This document shows positions 43,901-56,265 of a DNA stretch of 64,000 nucleotides, piece by piece. The stretch lies in the NCBI GenBank assembly GCA_964030475.1, contig CAXIPT010000007.1:2601318-2665317 (forward strand), written 5' to 3'. Every line of letters begins with the position of its first letter. Within the stretch, counting starts at the first letter, position 1. The position numbers and the translations under genes were made by a program. The notes under the pieces are model-generated. The model made no database searches, had not been told where the DNA came from, and saw only the letters and a program-made list of their open reading frames with translations. Source of the stretch: Tethya wilhelma. Its lineage: Eukaryota > Porifera > Demospongiae > Tethyida > Tethyidae.

Positions 43901-46140
43901 GAACTAACATGGCAGATTGTGTACATGCTAACTTAAATTCATCTCTTGTGCAATAACTAGAACATTTGGTGCTCTTCTCAACAATAACATTGGTCACTGG
44001 ACTGCCATTCTCTTTTTCTTTTGAAAGCCGTTGAACGAGAAAAGTTGCGGTGGTTGGAGAATCAATTGTGATTCTTGGCATTGAAGGCTTGTCTGGCTTA
44101 CCTGGAGGAGTTTGAAATTTCTTTATCTCGGTGAATTCTCCACGTCGTAATTCATTTGTTCCTCGGATTCGAAGCTTGTAAACAGTGTTTGGCTTGACAT
44201 TCAGCTCAATCTCTTTGATGGCAGTGTTATGTGGCTTCCAAGTTTCNGCTTGTAAACAGTGTTTGGCTTGACATTCAGCTCAATCTCTTTGATGGCAGTG
44301 TTATGTGGCTTCCAAGTTTCGCTCTGTTGGGCTACTTGTTCATGAACTTCATACTGTTTCGCTGCCTCAGGATTGATAGCTGGTTGACTCCATGTGACTT
44401 TAGCTTTGCCAACAGTGTTTAAGTCAACCCTCAACTCTAAAGGAGGTCCAGGGATAGTTTTTGTCACTCTCTGATACACTTTATCTTTTGCAGGACCAAT
44501 TGCTTCTTTAAAATAGTCATCTTTCAGCTTTTGTAGTCGAATTTCTTGTTGTTCTTTATAGAGTTTGTCAAGTAATTCTTCACAATGTTGTTGGGAAATC
44601 TTACAATTCTCTTCAAAAAAATATGATAATTCTCCTTCAATTCTATGTTCGTCTTGAATGTGAAATATTTTTCTCTGGAACTGATTCAACAGCAATTTTT
44701 CCCTTTCTGTTTTGTTCGATGGAAGTGTATGAGCTGCTTCATTTTGAATCACAACCAATTTTTGCTTGAATATTTCTTGGTGTACTCCAGCGAGGGTGTC
44801 GGCTGGTTGCTGGGTCTGTAAATCATTTAAATTTCCTTCTTCAACGGGAAGCCTCTTTTGAAGCCTTTGTTGCATGTCTTGGCTGTATTCTTTGATCAAT
44901 ATCTGACACTTTTCAATCAGATGATGCTTGACTGCTTCTATCCAACTAAGCTCCAGATTTGGTACGGCACCTGGCTCATTCAATGCATGCACATATTGCT
45001 CAATAAGATTTGCTAGTAGTGAACCAGTGATAGGTATGTGGTGCTCAAAGCTTGTCTTTGGTTGAATTTTATTCAGCAAGTATTTTCCTGTTTCATTAAT
45101 TTCTGTGAGAAACTTAGAATCTTTCTCTAGAGGTTTTCCAGGACGTTGTGTTCCTCTACACTCCAGAGTTGGGAAAAGAGCTAAAATTGTACGTACAATC
45201 TCATTTCGATGTAGGTTTACTGGTCGCTTGCTTTGAACAAGAATTCTTTCCTTGACATACTCTGTGAGAGAAACTGACCTACCATTAACATTTGAATTTA
45301 GATCATTGTCCCTTACTAGCCAGAGGAAGTGAGGGAAGAATTTTCGTAAGTTTTGTTCATGAAGATGATCGGCAGCACTAGCTCCTTCACGAAGTATAAT
45401 AGTTTCAGCAATATGAGAGAAACAGCTGCATAATAATAGGAACAGCCTAGAGTAATCATACTGTAATGATAATTAGTGATAATTAAATAATGATTACAAG
45501 CTAATAATATATAAATGCAGCTTTATTATTGAGGCACAAGACATTATTGAACTCACTGTACCTCATTTCATCTAGTTCACTTTGTTTTGGTGCTCCTTTT
45601 GTGTTATAGATTATGCACGAACTCAAAAGAGTAGTAAGGACCAGGAGTTTAGTCACATCAGTAGGAAAAAAGTTTTCGTTCTCCACTTGTGCAGCATTTG
45701 TTCCTTCGGTGTCAAGGAGAACCACAACAAAATCGTCACACTCTAGAATGATTGTGGACATCCAAATTCCTTTTGTACACGGATCTGCTTCATGACTGAC
45801 TTTGAAGGCATCGTTTTTGCCTAACATACGAGAGAGGAAGAAAGATTTTCCAGAACGATATGGACCACAGATTGAAAGTACTGCAACTGGTTTCTCTCGA
45901 GATATAGTCTTCAGTAGACTAAGTGCATCTAGATTTGGCTCAATCTTCCCATCATTATGAGAAAATGAAGCCAGGCAGATTGATGGGTCTAAACTGGTGT
46001 CACTAAGAGCAAACTTCAATTGGACATGGTCAAAACAGCGTCCAGTAGTAGTACCTGTTGCTGATTAAAGAGAAGGTATGTAAATTTCAGCAACACGTAC
46101 TAGCTGTATACAGTGCATGCAATGCCCTACCTGTTGCCAT
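40934..46140 (-). CDS. giant GBP-type GTPase with FN3 tail, gene A (3' end cut)
   Basis: Exons 46140-46131, 46060-45562 and 45425 downward. The N-terminal G domain is of the GB1/RHD3 (guanylate-binding protein) type: G1 GPYRSGKS, G2 region TKGIW, G3 DTEG, G4 LVRD. A helical GBP-like middle region with Gln/Glu-rich coiled coil follows. About 12 fibronectin-III-like domains come next, in which two domain types alternate: one with PGPP...W..P..NP, the other with ENGSPV...YRxRxxNxxGESEPS. No stop is reached: the frame runs into the contig join at N 40933. GBPs are dynamin-like GTPases of cell-autonomous immunity that coat intracellular pathogens; a long FN3 tail is not typical. A 73-bp stutter at 44174-44320 must be removed to keep the frame. 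Confidence 0.85.
44174..44320. repeat. unmerged contig overlap (73 bp twice around N 44247)
   Basis: 44174-44246 and 44248-44320 are identical, separated by one N. Removing one copy plus the N restores the GBP-FN3 reading frame. Confidence 0.95.
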
Positions 46141-47155
46141 TTTCTATATATTATTAAATATTATCAAGAATGAACAACCACTTCAGCGGATGACAAAGTA
46201 GTTCTCTGTACTTTAAATGTTCACACATTTAAGCTATACATACTTCGAACAAGGATAATAATAATTTCGGCACTATATTATAAACTTGCTTGACCAAAAA
46301 CTTTCATGCTGCATGCGCAGAAATGCTGCAGTGTGTCCAAGAACAGTTCAATCAAAGTGTAAATGGTACATTGGTCCTATAAACTTCTATAGTCTATAAT
46401 AATTATTGTGCTATAGCTAGAACATGGTGCATGTTATTATTTTATAGAATGATAATACAAGTAGTAAACATTTCAGGGGATGTGTGGTATAAAGTATTGG
46501 AACATGCAATTTTTTTCGGCACATAACTACTTCTAACTACTTTTGATCTCTCATATGGATCCTCAGTGTCATAACTGCAATAATTTGTACAATTACTGTA
46601 ACAATAGTTCTGTAACGTATTATTACATTAGTTCAAATTCCTACTAATCCATGGCAGTTAATTGGCTATGCAGTGGAGTACTAGTAGGTTGTACATGATT
46701 AAATATTCATGAGTATTGACTGATGAGTTTCAATTTTAATCAGTGATCCCGCATGTCCCATGAGGAATCATTCAATGGTGGAATCCAGAATGCACTAGGT
46801 CTGTAGCACAGATACTACACACTTCCGTAGTGTGTAGTATCTATGTCTGTAGCTTCGTTCCCAGGCTCCCGGTTACCTTATGAGATCCGCACTGAGCACG
46901 TCCACTCCAGAGTCCACCCCCGGGGCCCTACAGTCAATAATTAATTTTTAGCATTAACATTCCACTGCAGCATTTCTGCGCATGCAGCATGAAAGTTTTT
47001 GGTCAAGCAAGTTTATAATATAGTGCCGAAATTATTATTATCCTTGTTCGAAGTATGTATAGCTTAAATGTGTGAACATTTAAAGTACAGAGAACTACTT
47101 TGTCATCCGCTGAAGTGGTTGTTCATTCTTGATAATATTTAATAATATATAGAAA
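46141..47155. promoter_or_regulatory. divergent promoter region of GBP-FN3 pair
   Basis: 1,015 bp separate the divergent start codons. The outer parts belong to the inverted-repeat arms, so both genes have nearly the same proximal promoter. The unique centre (46334-46961) contains a hairpin (AGATACTACACAC / GTGTGTAGTATCT near 46810-46842), a TTCCCAGGCTCC repeat end near 46858 and a decayed foldback fragment near 46490. Confidence 0.55.
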
Positions 47156-50100
47156 ATGGCAACAGGTAGGGCATTGCATGCACTGTATACAGCTAGTACG
47201 TGTTGCTGAAATTTACATACCTTCTCTTTAATCAGCAACAGGTACTACTACTGGACGCTGTTTTGACCATGTCCAATTGAAGTTTGCTCTTAGTGACACC
47301 AGTTTAGACCCATCAATCTGCCTGGCCTCATTTTCTCATAATGATGGGAAGATTGAGCCAAATCTAGATGCACTTAGTCTACTGAAGACTATATCTCGAG
47401 AGAAACCAGTTGCAGTACTCTCAATCTGTGGTCCATATCGTTCTGGAAAATCTTTCTTCCTCTCTCGTATGTTAGGCAAAAATGATGCCTTCAAAGTCAG
47501 TCATGAAATAGATCCATGTACAAAAGGAATTTGGATGTCCACAATCATTCTAGAGTGTGACGATTTTGTTGTGGTTCTCCTTGACACCGAAGGAACAAAT
47601 GCTGCACAAGTGGAGAACGAAAACTTTTTTGCTACTGATGTGACTAAACTCCTGGTCCTTACTACTCTTTTGAGTTCGTGCATAATCTATAACACAAAAG
47701 GAGCACCAAAACAAAGTGAACTAGATGAAATGAGGTACAGTGAGTTCAATAATGTCTTGTGCCTCAATAATAAAGCTGCATTTATATATTATTAGCTTGT
47801 AATCATTATTTAATTATCACTAATTATCGTTACAGTATGATTACTCTAGGCTGTTCCTATTATTATGCAGCTGTTTCTCTCATATTGCTGAAACTATTAT
47901 ACTTCGTGAAGGAGCTAGTGCTGCCGATCATCTTCATGAACAAAACTTACGAAAATTCTTCCCTCACTTCCTCTGGCTAGTAAGGGACAATGATCTAAAT
48001 TCAAATGTTAATGGTAGGTCAGTTTCTCTCACAGAGTATGTCAAGGAAAGAATTCTTGTTCAAAGCAAGCGACCAGTAAACCTACATCGAAATGAGATTG
48101 TACGTACAATTTTAGCTCTTTTCCCAACTCTGGAGTGTAGAGNATTTTAGCTCTTTTCCCAACTCTGGAGTGTAGAGGAACACAACGTCCTGGAAAACCT
48201 CTAGAGAAAGATTCTAAGTTTCTCACAGAAATTAATGAAACAGGAAAATACTTGCTGAATAAAATTCAACCAAAGACAAGCTTTGAGCACCACATACCTA
48301 TCACTGGTTCACTACTAGCAAATCTTATTGAGCAATATGTGCATGCATTGAATGAGCCAGGTGCCGTACCAAATCTGGAGCTTAGTTGGATAGAAGCAGT
48401 CAAGCATCATCTGATTGAAAAGTGTCAGATATTGATCAAAGAATACAGCCAAGACATGCAACAAAGGCTTCAAAAGAGGCTTCCCGTTGAAGAAGGAAAT
48501 TTAAATGATTTACAGACCCAGCAACCAGCCGACACCCTCGCTGGAGTACACCAAGAAATATTCAAGCAAAAATTGGTTGTGATTCAAAATGAAGCAGCTC
48601 ATACACTTCCATCGAACAAAACAGAAAGGGAAAAATTGCTGTTGAATCAGTTCCAGAGAAAAATATTTCACATTCAAGACGAACATAGAATTGAAGGAGA
48701 ATTATCATATTTTTTTGAAGAGAATTGTAAGATTTCCCAACAACATTGTGAAGAATTACTTGACAAACTCTATAAAGAACAACAAGAAATTCGACTACAA
48801 AAGCTGAAAGATGACTATTTTAAAGAAGCAATTGGTCCTGCAAAAGATAAAGTGTATCAGAGAGTGACAAAAACTATCCCTGGACCTCCTTTAGAGTTGA
48901 GGGTTGACTTAAACACTGTTGGCAAAGCTAAAGTCACATGGAGTCAACCAGCTATCAATCCTGAGGCAGCGAAACAGTATGAAGTTCATGAACAAGTAGC
49001 CCAACAGAGCGAAACTTGGAAGCCACATAACACTGCCATCAAAGAGATTGAGCTGAATGTCAAGCCAAACACTGTTTACAAGCTTCGAATCCGAGGAACA
49101 AATGAATTACGACGTGGAGAATTCACCGAGATAAAGAAATTTCAAACTCCTCCAGGTAAGCCAGACAAGCCTTCAATGCCAAGAATCACAATTGATTCTC
49201 CAACCACCGCAACTTTTCGTGTTCAACGGCTTTCAAAAGAAAAAGAGAATGGCAGTCCAGTGACCGATGTTATTGTTGAAAGTTGTTCAATTAAATCTAA
49301 TTCTGAATTTAAAATAGTACATAAAGAAAACATTTTATCTAAGAAAACATTGTCAGAAGCTACACCTTATGTATTTCAAGTTGATCTTACGAAACATGAA
49401 GCCTCTTATTCCAAAGAAGAATCATTCATGTATCTAATTCGGCTGAAAAATATTGCTGGAGAAAGTGAACCAAGTGACTGTGTTAATGTTTTCACTAAAG
49501 AAATGATTCCTGGACTAGTACACTTCAATACGTCAAAAGTAGAAGCACGTAAAGTTGCAGTTTCATGGAAATATCCGAAGTACTATCCTTCATCTGTCCA
49601 ATATTTTTATGTTTGTTTTCAAAGTGGTCACAAAACTAGTGAAGAAATAAAATGTCCTGAGCCTACTTATTTATTTTGTGATCTCCAACCTGATACTAAA
49701 TATCTATTCCAAGTATGCGGAGCTAACGACAAAAATCGAGGTGAATGGAGTACAACTGAAGCTACAACAAATCCTGATTGTCCATGTGCACCAAGTCGAC
49801 CATCCATATCCGTTGTATCACATGACACGGCCAAACTCACTGTCAAGAAGCTTACAAAACAAGAAGAAAATGGTAAAAGTGTAGACACTCTCATTGTGGA
49901 GCAAGTAAAAACATTAGATTGTGTCAGTGGATGGCAAAGAATTTCTCAAAAAATGGTGAAACCTACAAGGGATGGTGCAGCTGAAGAGTCGGAAATCATT
50001 CAAATTGACCTAAAACTTGAAAGTGCAACAACTAATGATCCAACTCATTACCGTGTTCGAATGAAAAATGTTATTGGTTTGAGCCAACCTAGTGAAGAAA

Positions 50101-52676
50101 TCCAAGTCACAGTCAATGATCTGAGGCCAGGACCTATGAAACTTGAATCAGATCAAGCTAGCATTGAGCCCACATCGATTAGATTACATTGGAAAGAGCC
50201 ATTTAACCCTGCTTCTGTTAAATCTTACCAAATTGAAAAGAAAGTTGATTCTAATCATGGATGGATATCATTGCAAGATACAAAGAATCTTTCATATACT
50301 GATAGCAACCTTCAGCCAAGTAAGCCATATACGTATAGAGTTACTGCTGTAGCATTTTCTGCATACTTTAAGCAGTCGACCTCAAATGAATTGCTGCTCT
50401 ATACAGACTCAGATCGTCCAAATAAACCACTTGAAAAACCTACGTTATGCATAAAATCTTCTACTGAAGCTATTCTGATAATGCCCTCACCTGATCACGA
50501 GACAGAAGCCAATGGAAGTGAAATTGATACAATTATTGTAGAGTGGAGATTTGATAAACGAAATTGGGAAAAATACCGAGAGTTTGATATTTCAAATTGT
50601 AGTACAGAAACTGGCTTAAAATTGTCACTATCTATACCTGATAACTGCACAAACTCAATTTCTTACCGTGTGAAGTGGAAGAATTTAAAAGGAATAAGTG
50701 AGGCAAGTTCAATATCTGATTTAAGATCAGAAGACTTTATTCCAGGACCACCATCAAAAGTAGTGCATGAACCAAGTTCTCACAGCATTGCTGTATCTTG
50801 GGAACAACCATTAGTGCATTCTAATGCTGTGAAGTGCTACAATATTCAATATAGAAAGTTTAACGTACCTCATTTGAATTGGGAAACAAATCCTCCAGTT
50901 TTGCATCCATGTTGTTCCTGTACTGTGGCTACACTAATGCCAAACACAACCTATGAATATCAAATTTGTGCTGTGAACAAAAATAATTGCAGTTCAACAT
51001 ATTACACAGCTGAGGTAACAACTGATACATGCCTTCCAGACAAGCCTACAAATTTAAGAATAACGGTTAACTCAAATAGGGCTACAATATCAGCACAAAT
51101 GCCCAATGAACAAGATACTGGCTGTCCGCTCTTGTTTATTTGTTTATATTTTTATGATGATGATCTAACAAACAAAAAGCCAAAAACTGAAATCATATCA
51201 ATTGAAAATGCTATTTGTAGTGATAATGAAGTAATAATAAAGGATATAAAAATCGAAGAAAAAACATGTTTCATTTGTATTAGTTACAAAAATAGAAAAG
51301 GTGAAGGTGAACGAAGTAATTTACAGGAAATTGGATCACAACAATTAACACCTGGGAGAGTCTCGTCTTTTATTGCAAAAGAAATTAGTTTTGATCGGTT
51401 TACTCTTTTTTGGACTGAACCTGAAGAAATGGCAAGAGCAGCTAAATCCTATGAAGTGATGGTTCAAATTAATGGAAAATGGAAATTATTCAATCCACAT
51501 TCTTTAACTGAAATCGAAATTCCAGACTTAAAACCTTGCACGAATTATAAGGCTCGAGTTAATGCAGTAAATGGTACGATACAAGGTGAATTTGAAGAAA
51601 TTGAAGTATGCACAACTGCAGGTTCACCTTTGAAGCCTCATATTAACAGTGTGGTAATGAAAGATAATGACCCTACAACAGCTTTCATTGCATTTAACAG
51701 GCTAAGTAAAAAAGAAATGAGAGGAAGTAAAGTTAATTTGGTTATTCTTCAGTGGTCACAAAATACCAATAAGTGGGAATATGCTTGTAATTGGACTTTT
51801 GATGATGGAGACAATGAGATAATTGAAGAAAAATTTGAAATTCCCGAGAAGTTGACTACAGAATTGCAAAAAGATAACTTCTACTTCCGAATAAGAATGT
51901 GCAGTTCCAACAGCAATGATAGTGAACCTAGCTCACCTTATCGTATGAATTTGTCAGACCTTTGTCCTGGAAGTGTACAAAATCTTAGACAACTTAACAT
52001 CACACCCAATTCTGTTACACTGGAATGGGATAAACCCAAAATAAACCCCAATGCAACTAAAACAATTGTTGTTCACTACTATGAAGCTACTGAAAGTACT
52101 ATTGATCCAATTATAAATGAAATGGTGGAAGTATTGGTTTTTGATCAACCTCAAATCGAAGTAACTTCGCTACCATCAAACCGAGCATACTTGTTTGAAG
52201 TATGTGCTAAAAGTGACAAATGTACAGGTCCACCAGCAAAAATTGCTTGTACTACTCCAGAAATATTTTTTCCTAAACCTATCAATCTTCGGGCTGAATT
52301 TAGACAACGTGAAGCTATAAAAATCCGCTGGTCAAATCCTTGCCAGTCTGATTCAGAATGGCCAGCATATTATGTAGTGTATGTGGATGGCGCTGAATGT
52401 AGGAAAACCTTTGGGATGTCAACAGTAATTAAAAATTTAAAATCATCAACTAAGTACAGTGTTGAGGTGACATCAATGAATGAGAATGGAAACTGTGGCC
52501 CTAATTCTACTGCCAGAGAAACTTTTCAAACCACTATGAGTAATGTTAAACGAATTTTTAGTTCACTAGCAGCTGCAGTGCCAACCTTAGGAAGTGGTGG
52601 AGTAGCTGTTTGGACAAGCACTAAACAAGCTGATGATGAGAAGATGATTGAAACTGATGAGGAGTATAATAAGTAA
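47156..52676 (+). CDS. giant GBP-type GTPase with FN3 tail, gene B (complete)
   Basis: Exons 47156-47165, 47236-47734 and 47871-52676. After removing the 35-nt stutter around N 48143 the coding length is 5,280 nt, encoding 1,759 residues. G1 is GPYRSGKS at residues 69-76; then TKGIW, DTEG and LVRD follow. Next come a GBP-like helical region with charged coiled coil and about 12 FN3-like domains of two alternating types, then a short tail with a hydrophobic stretch (AAAVPTLGSGGVAVW) and an acidic C-terminus. There is no signal peptide, so the FN3 array would be cytosolic, which is unusual. The last exon is over 4.8 kb, in contrast to the small exons of neighbouring genes. Confidence 0.9.
48109..48177. 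repeat. unmerged contig overlap (34 bp twice around N 48143)
   Basis: 48109-48142 and 48144-48177 are identical. Deleting one copy and the N restores the reading frame of gene B. Confidence 0.95.
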
Positions 52677-52853
52677 CACTTAGTTAAATATAATTATTAT
52701 GCACATGGCAACATTTCTATTATTGTAGTAGAGGACCAGCTAGTATGAGTAATTTATTGTTTATTGTTATATAACTTTAGTATGTTGATTAATTTTATGG
52801 CAACGCACTTGGCAGTATTCTGCTTCCAGTATTTACTATTAATTGAGACGAAC

Positions 52854-52890
<37 letters not shown>

Positions 52891-53846
52891 GCTTCCGGTA
52901 TTATGGAAGCCGAGAAGTACACAAGACGAGAAGGGCAATCCGCGAAGTGCTGGGATCGTGCCGCATTGTACCGCCTCGCAGATCGCGAAGTGCCGCGTTC
53001 GCGCCGACTCGCGGACCACGATAAAAATTAAATTATTACCGCGCTTTACAACGTAGCTAATCATTGATAACATTATTTTACTATAATTATACTTCCTATA
53101 CCTTTATGTAACACATGCATACACTTGCACCTATCGTAGTGTGTTCAATCATAAAAAATTAAATAATTATTATTTATAATTACTATTGACTTCTAACCTC
53201 TGACCTAGATGAGTGTCTTTAATAATGTACAGTAATGAAGAGTTATTCGTCTTTGGATTTGTCTAGGGGAGGTACAACACGGGTGCACCTTTGCTGAGCT
53301 GGAAAATGAGTGCACATGATCAGCTCCTATATTGTGAAGTTTTTTGGTCACATAATTGGAATGTAATTAACGGACTTGCCAGCTCAGCAAGGCACACTGA
53401 TGTCGTACCTCTGCTGGGTCTAATGAAAGGCACCATATGCATGGTGCACAACGTTAACCCTCGGCGTATATACGCTGTAATACACACTGTCTATACAATA
53501 CTATATTTATTGCATCAATGCACTAGGCCATTGACTCTGAGAAGGCTATCGAGGCATGCATGCATGATTATACATATATACCATCAGCATCGTAATCTCC
53601 TGTAAACCACACTTTCTATACTTAGCTGTATAACATCCAGGCTGGCAATATAACATCCAGGCTGGCAATGCAGACTGTACAGTTGCATAGGCGTGGCTAC
53701 TTAGGCAACGTCGCGATCATAATATTATCACAAGCTAGCTTGCTGCAGAGTTAGCAAAACACAATTAAGCGCTTGGACTAGAAATACTCTGTTACGTCTA
53801 AGCATTTATACTAGAGACAGTGTCACTATCTCAGACTTCCAGTGTT
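52677..53846. other. intergenic region with A run and foldback repeat
   Basis: This contains the 3' flank of GBP-FN3 gene B, an A homopolymer (about 52856-52885), a GC-rich block (52890-53025) and a copy of the repeat family described at 58330-58748 (about 53025-53430). Two tandem 21-bp units (TAACATCCAGGCTGGCAATA/G) are at about 53632-53670. No gene. Confidence 0.6.
53025..53430. mobile_element. repeat with foldback end, copy in + orientation
   Basis: It starts with TTAAATTATTACCGCGCTTT, includes GACCTCTGACCTAGATGAGT and ends with a hairpin whose arms read GGTACAACACGGGTGCACCT and (reversed) AGGTACGACATCAGTGTGCC. The whole block recurs inverted at 58330-58748, and its first 235 bp recur directly at 56266-56500. 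Confidence 0.8.
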
Positions 53847-54272
53847 CTAGCGAGGTGCAGCTAGCGCACAACTCTCATTACTGTTGATGCCTAATATAGC
53901 CTTTTCAGATGCTGAAAGTGGAGGGAAATTGAAACTAGATTTGTAGCACTTGATGGAGTGAATGGGGCGAACTTGAGAGCCGCACACAGGAACTGGCTCT
54001 GATGTTGGACGGTTGGACCACCAGTAGAGATCCGAACACAAGGAGTCAACATTTGCTCCTGAGTACACACCCTTCTGAGGAGCTGGAGGGAGTGGTGCAA
54101 AATTTGCAGAGCTGTCCACTATTTTGTCAAACGCCTGATCGCCATGAGCCAATGGGAGTGGTCTCTGCTCACTCCTATTTGTCCAACCCAATAAGAGCAT
54201 CAGAGTACACACAGGCAGCAGCAATAGTATTACTGCTACTTTCCACTTCAACTTCATGGCGGCATTCCACAC
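53847..54272 (-). CDS. small signal-anchor protein, unrecognised
   Basis: A single open frame of 141 codons: a basic N-terminus (MKLKWK), one strong hydrophobic segment (VAVILLLLPVCTLMLLLGW) and a lumenal/extracellular-type tail with five Cys and Pro-rich stretches (PLPPAPQ). The topology is like that of Golgi type II proteins. I do not recognise the family. It may be the first exon of a longer gene; no obvious donor settles this. Upstream 54273-54415 would hold its promoter. Confidence 0.5.
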   Translation of the reverse strand: MWNAAMKLKWKVAVILLLLPVCTLMLLLGWTNRSEQRPLPLAHGDQAFDKIVDSSANFAPLPPAPQKGVYSGANVDSLCSDLYWWSNRPTSEPVPVCGSQVRPIHSIKCYKSSFNFPPLSASEKAILGINSNESCALAAPR

Positions 54273-54415
54273 ACTTCTCCCACTTTTTCCACTTTAAAGG
54301 TCAAAGTTCAATAGCAGATCAAGTCTCGATTTAGACTGCGCATGCGCAACCATTCAAATAGTGCAATGTTCTTCAGAGGAATGCAAATAAAAAACCCTTT
54401 TAGTGTTATTACTCA

Positions 54416-55278
54416 CTAAGTTTTTCTCAACTTTCGTCTTGCTTTAACTGTGGCCCGACTATGGCAATGAGGGGCTGAATGAGGTTCACTCTTATGAAGT
54501 TCAGACAGGTACTTTTCTTGCTGAATTCTCACATTCAGTTCTTGAACTGTTCGCTTATGTGATTCCTTTAGTTCACGCAGCTTTCTTTCCAGTCGTTTGA
54601 TCTCCCCATTCTTACTTGATAACTCTTCATCCTTCTTTGAACATACTGCTTCTAAAGCTGGAAGACAACAGTATGCATTGCAAAGTAGGATCACTATGGC
54701 AACACAAAATATTTTTGACTTATTTTCACCTGTGCACTTGGCTAGGATGCTTTCAACTTTAGAGTTATCAGCTAGTGCTTGTGTCTTTAGTAGACCAAAT
54801 CTACAAGGTTTACAAATAGAATGTTTATTTTTCAGTAACATTTACTACAACTTCAAAAGTTGTATATTGTTGTGTTCTTACGCATTCTCAAATGTTGTCT
54901 TTTCTCTCTCAAGTTGTTTTCTAAGCACATCAACTTCTGTCATTGCAAGCTGATACTTTTCACTTTCTGACTGTAAAGCAGTTCTGGTCTTGGAATGATT
55001 TAGCTTTTCTTCCTAGAACACAACACACAAACTACATAATGGGTCATACTATACGAAACAAAGAAAGAAAGGAATATAGTGATTTATGATCCTACTTGCA
55101 GCTGTCTGTGAAGTGTTTCATAGTCTTCCAACATGACTTGATGTTTGGAGACTCTCTCCTCTCTGAGTTTTTGAAGAATAGAGACAAGAAGCATTTCCTG
55201 CAACGCCATTAGGTCCTTACACTGGTTCAAAGCCACGGAAACACTGCATACTGAATCAGCCCTCTCCACATCATCCAT
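54416..55278 (-). CDS. SPATA24: SPATA24-like coiled-coil protein
   Basis: Four exons (55278-55096, 55012-54882, 54800-54730 and 54657-54416) give 208 residues in frame. The order SVxLxQxxDL..., then KTRTALQSESEKYQLAMTEV followed by DVLRKQLEREKTTFENA, then ENEI-like SSKNGEIKRLERKL, agrees with vertebrate SPATA24 (205 residues), which has KTKVLLAKEEEKLQFALGEV and then EVLSKQLEKEKLAFEKA. It is predicted to be coiled coil throughout, with a basic C-terminus (ARRKLRK). In mammals it is a testis-enriched nuclear/DNA-associated protein. The start at 55278 was chosen because the longer frame to 55362 runs through non-conserved sequence. Confidence 0.82.
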
Positions 55279-55492
55279 GTTTTTCCCGCCTAGTGTCTTG
55301 AATATAAAATTGGAAATGGTCGTCAGAAAAGTTTGCTTTATTCTAAATAAAGCACAGCACAAAAATTGAAAACAACTCTATTTGTACATTATCTGTGGGA
55401 AATACAACAGAGGTAAGTTATTTCAAATAAAGCACACCTGTGATTACTGATTGCTGCACCCGCTTAGTGAGTATATTGTTTCACTGTGACAG
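55279..55492. promoter_or_regulatory. possible bidirectional promoter SPATA24 / 55493 gene
   Basis: 214 bp separate divergent start codons. No TATA box in a clear position. Confidence 0.4.
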
Positions 55493-56212
55493 ATGAGAGC
55501 AGCAACCACAAAAGCTCAAAATTATTGTGAGAGAGTTGGAAAAGTTTCTGAAAAAAGTGCAGCTGCATTGAAGAAACTCTATCCTGTGTTTTCACAGTCA
55601 AATCGGAAAAGGAAGTTTGATCCAACTGATGAATGTGTTGTTGCGATTGAGAAGAGAAAGAAGAAGTCTACAAACACTCGCAATAAACCACGACTTTTTT
55701 TTGTGGTTTTTTTGCCAAAGAAAACCGTATTTGTGCCGAAAGGATATACTAGAACACGCCTTGCAAAGAAGGGCCGTGTGTTGAGGATTAATTTTAGAAG
55801 AAACATGAATGAGGTGGAAGTTAAAGATGCTATTGTTGATGCATTTTCAGACTTTAAGTTAGACGAGTTCCAGTACTTGAAATGTGGCCAAGATAATCGT
55901 TTCAGGACGGTGATTGACAGCAATCTTAATGGAGATGGCATTTTTGAATTGGCTGGGCAAGGAAGCATCTATATATGTTTGGTAAAAACCATACATGCTA
56001 TCCTGCATTCTAACATATTGTCCATTTGTGCAGACTGATGGCTCAAGTTCTATGCCTCAAGCTCAACAAGAAGCCACCCAAGTTTTAAGCAGTGATACTG
56101 ATGAAGAGGTTAGTCCACAAATTACTTAATACTGTGTGAGATACCTCATGATGTTATTTTATTTTTCTATATAGAAAGACACTGATGTCAATGGCACGCA
56201 GACTAATGATGG
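55493..56212 (+). CDS. uncharacterised protein with basic linker and ubiquitin-like-looking domain (3' end cut)
   Basis: Exon 1 starts at 55493 (MRAATTKAQNYC) and ends near 55981 with a GTAAAA donor after IYIC. Exon 2 (about 56033-56108, TDGSSSMPQAQQEATQVLSS) and exon 3 (about 56175-56210, KDTDVNGTQTND) follow. There is a lysine/arginine-rich linker (KRKKKS), then RLAKKGRVLRINFRRNMNE, VEVKDAIVDAF and a tail ELAGQGSIYI. Proteins with this middle segment occur in sponges and cnidarians, sometimes ahead of HECT ligase domains, but I cannot assign one here. The gene is cut by the contig join at 56265. Confidence 0.5.
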
Positions 56213-56265
56213 TATAATGATAATTATCATTATAGGATTGTTGCATCAATACTTGTGAATGGTGT

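Larger units (their letters stand above)
43985..49280. repeat. 2.3-kb inverted repeat with 628-bp spacer
   Basis: The arms are about 43985-46333 (gene A) and 46962-49280 (gene B), nearly identical in exons, introns and 5' flank once the two unmerged overlaps are removed (about 2,275 and 2,284 bp). In the 172-residue G-domain exon only two residue differences are seen. Similarity drops abruptly inside the second FN3 domain, just after ENGSPVT(N/D)VIVE. Confidence 0.85.
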
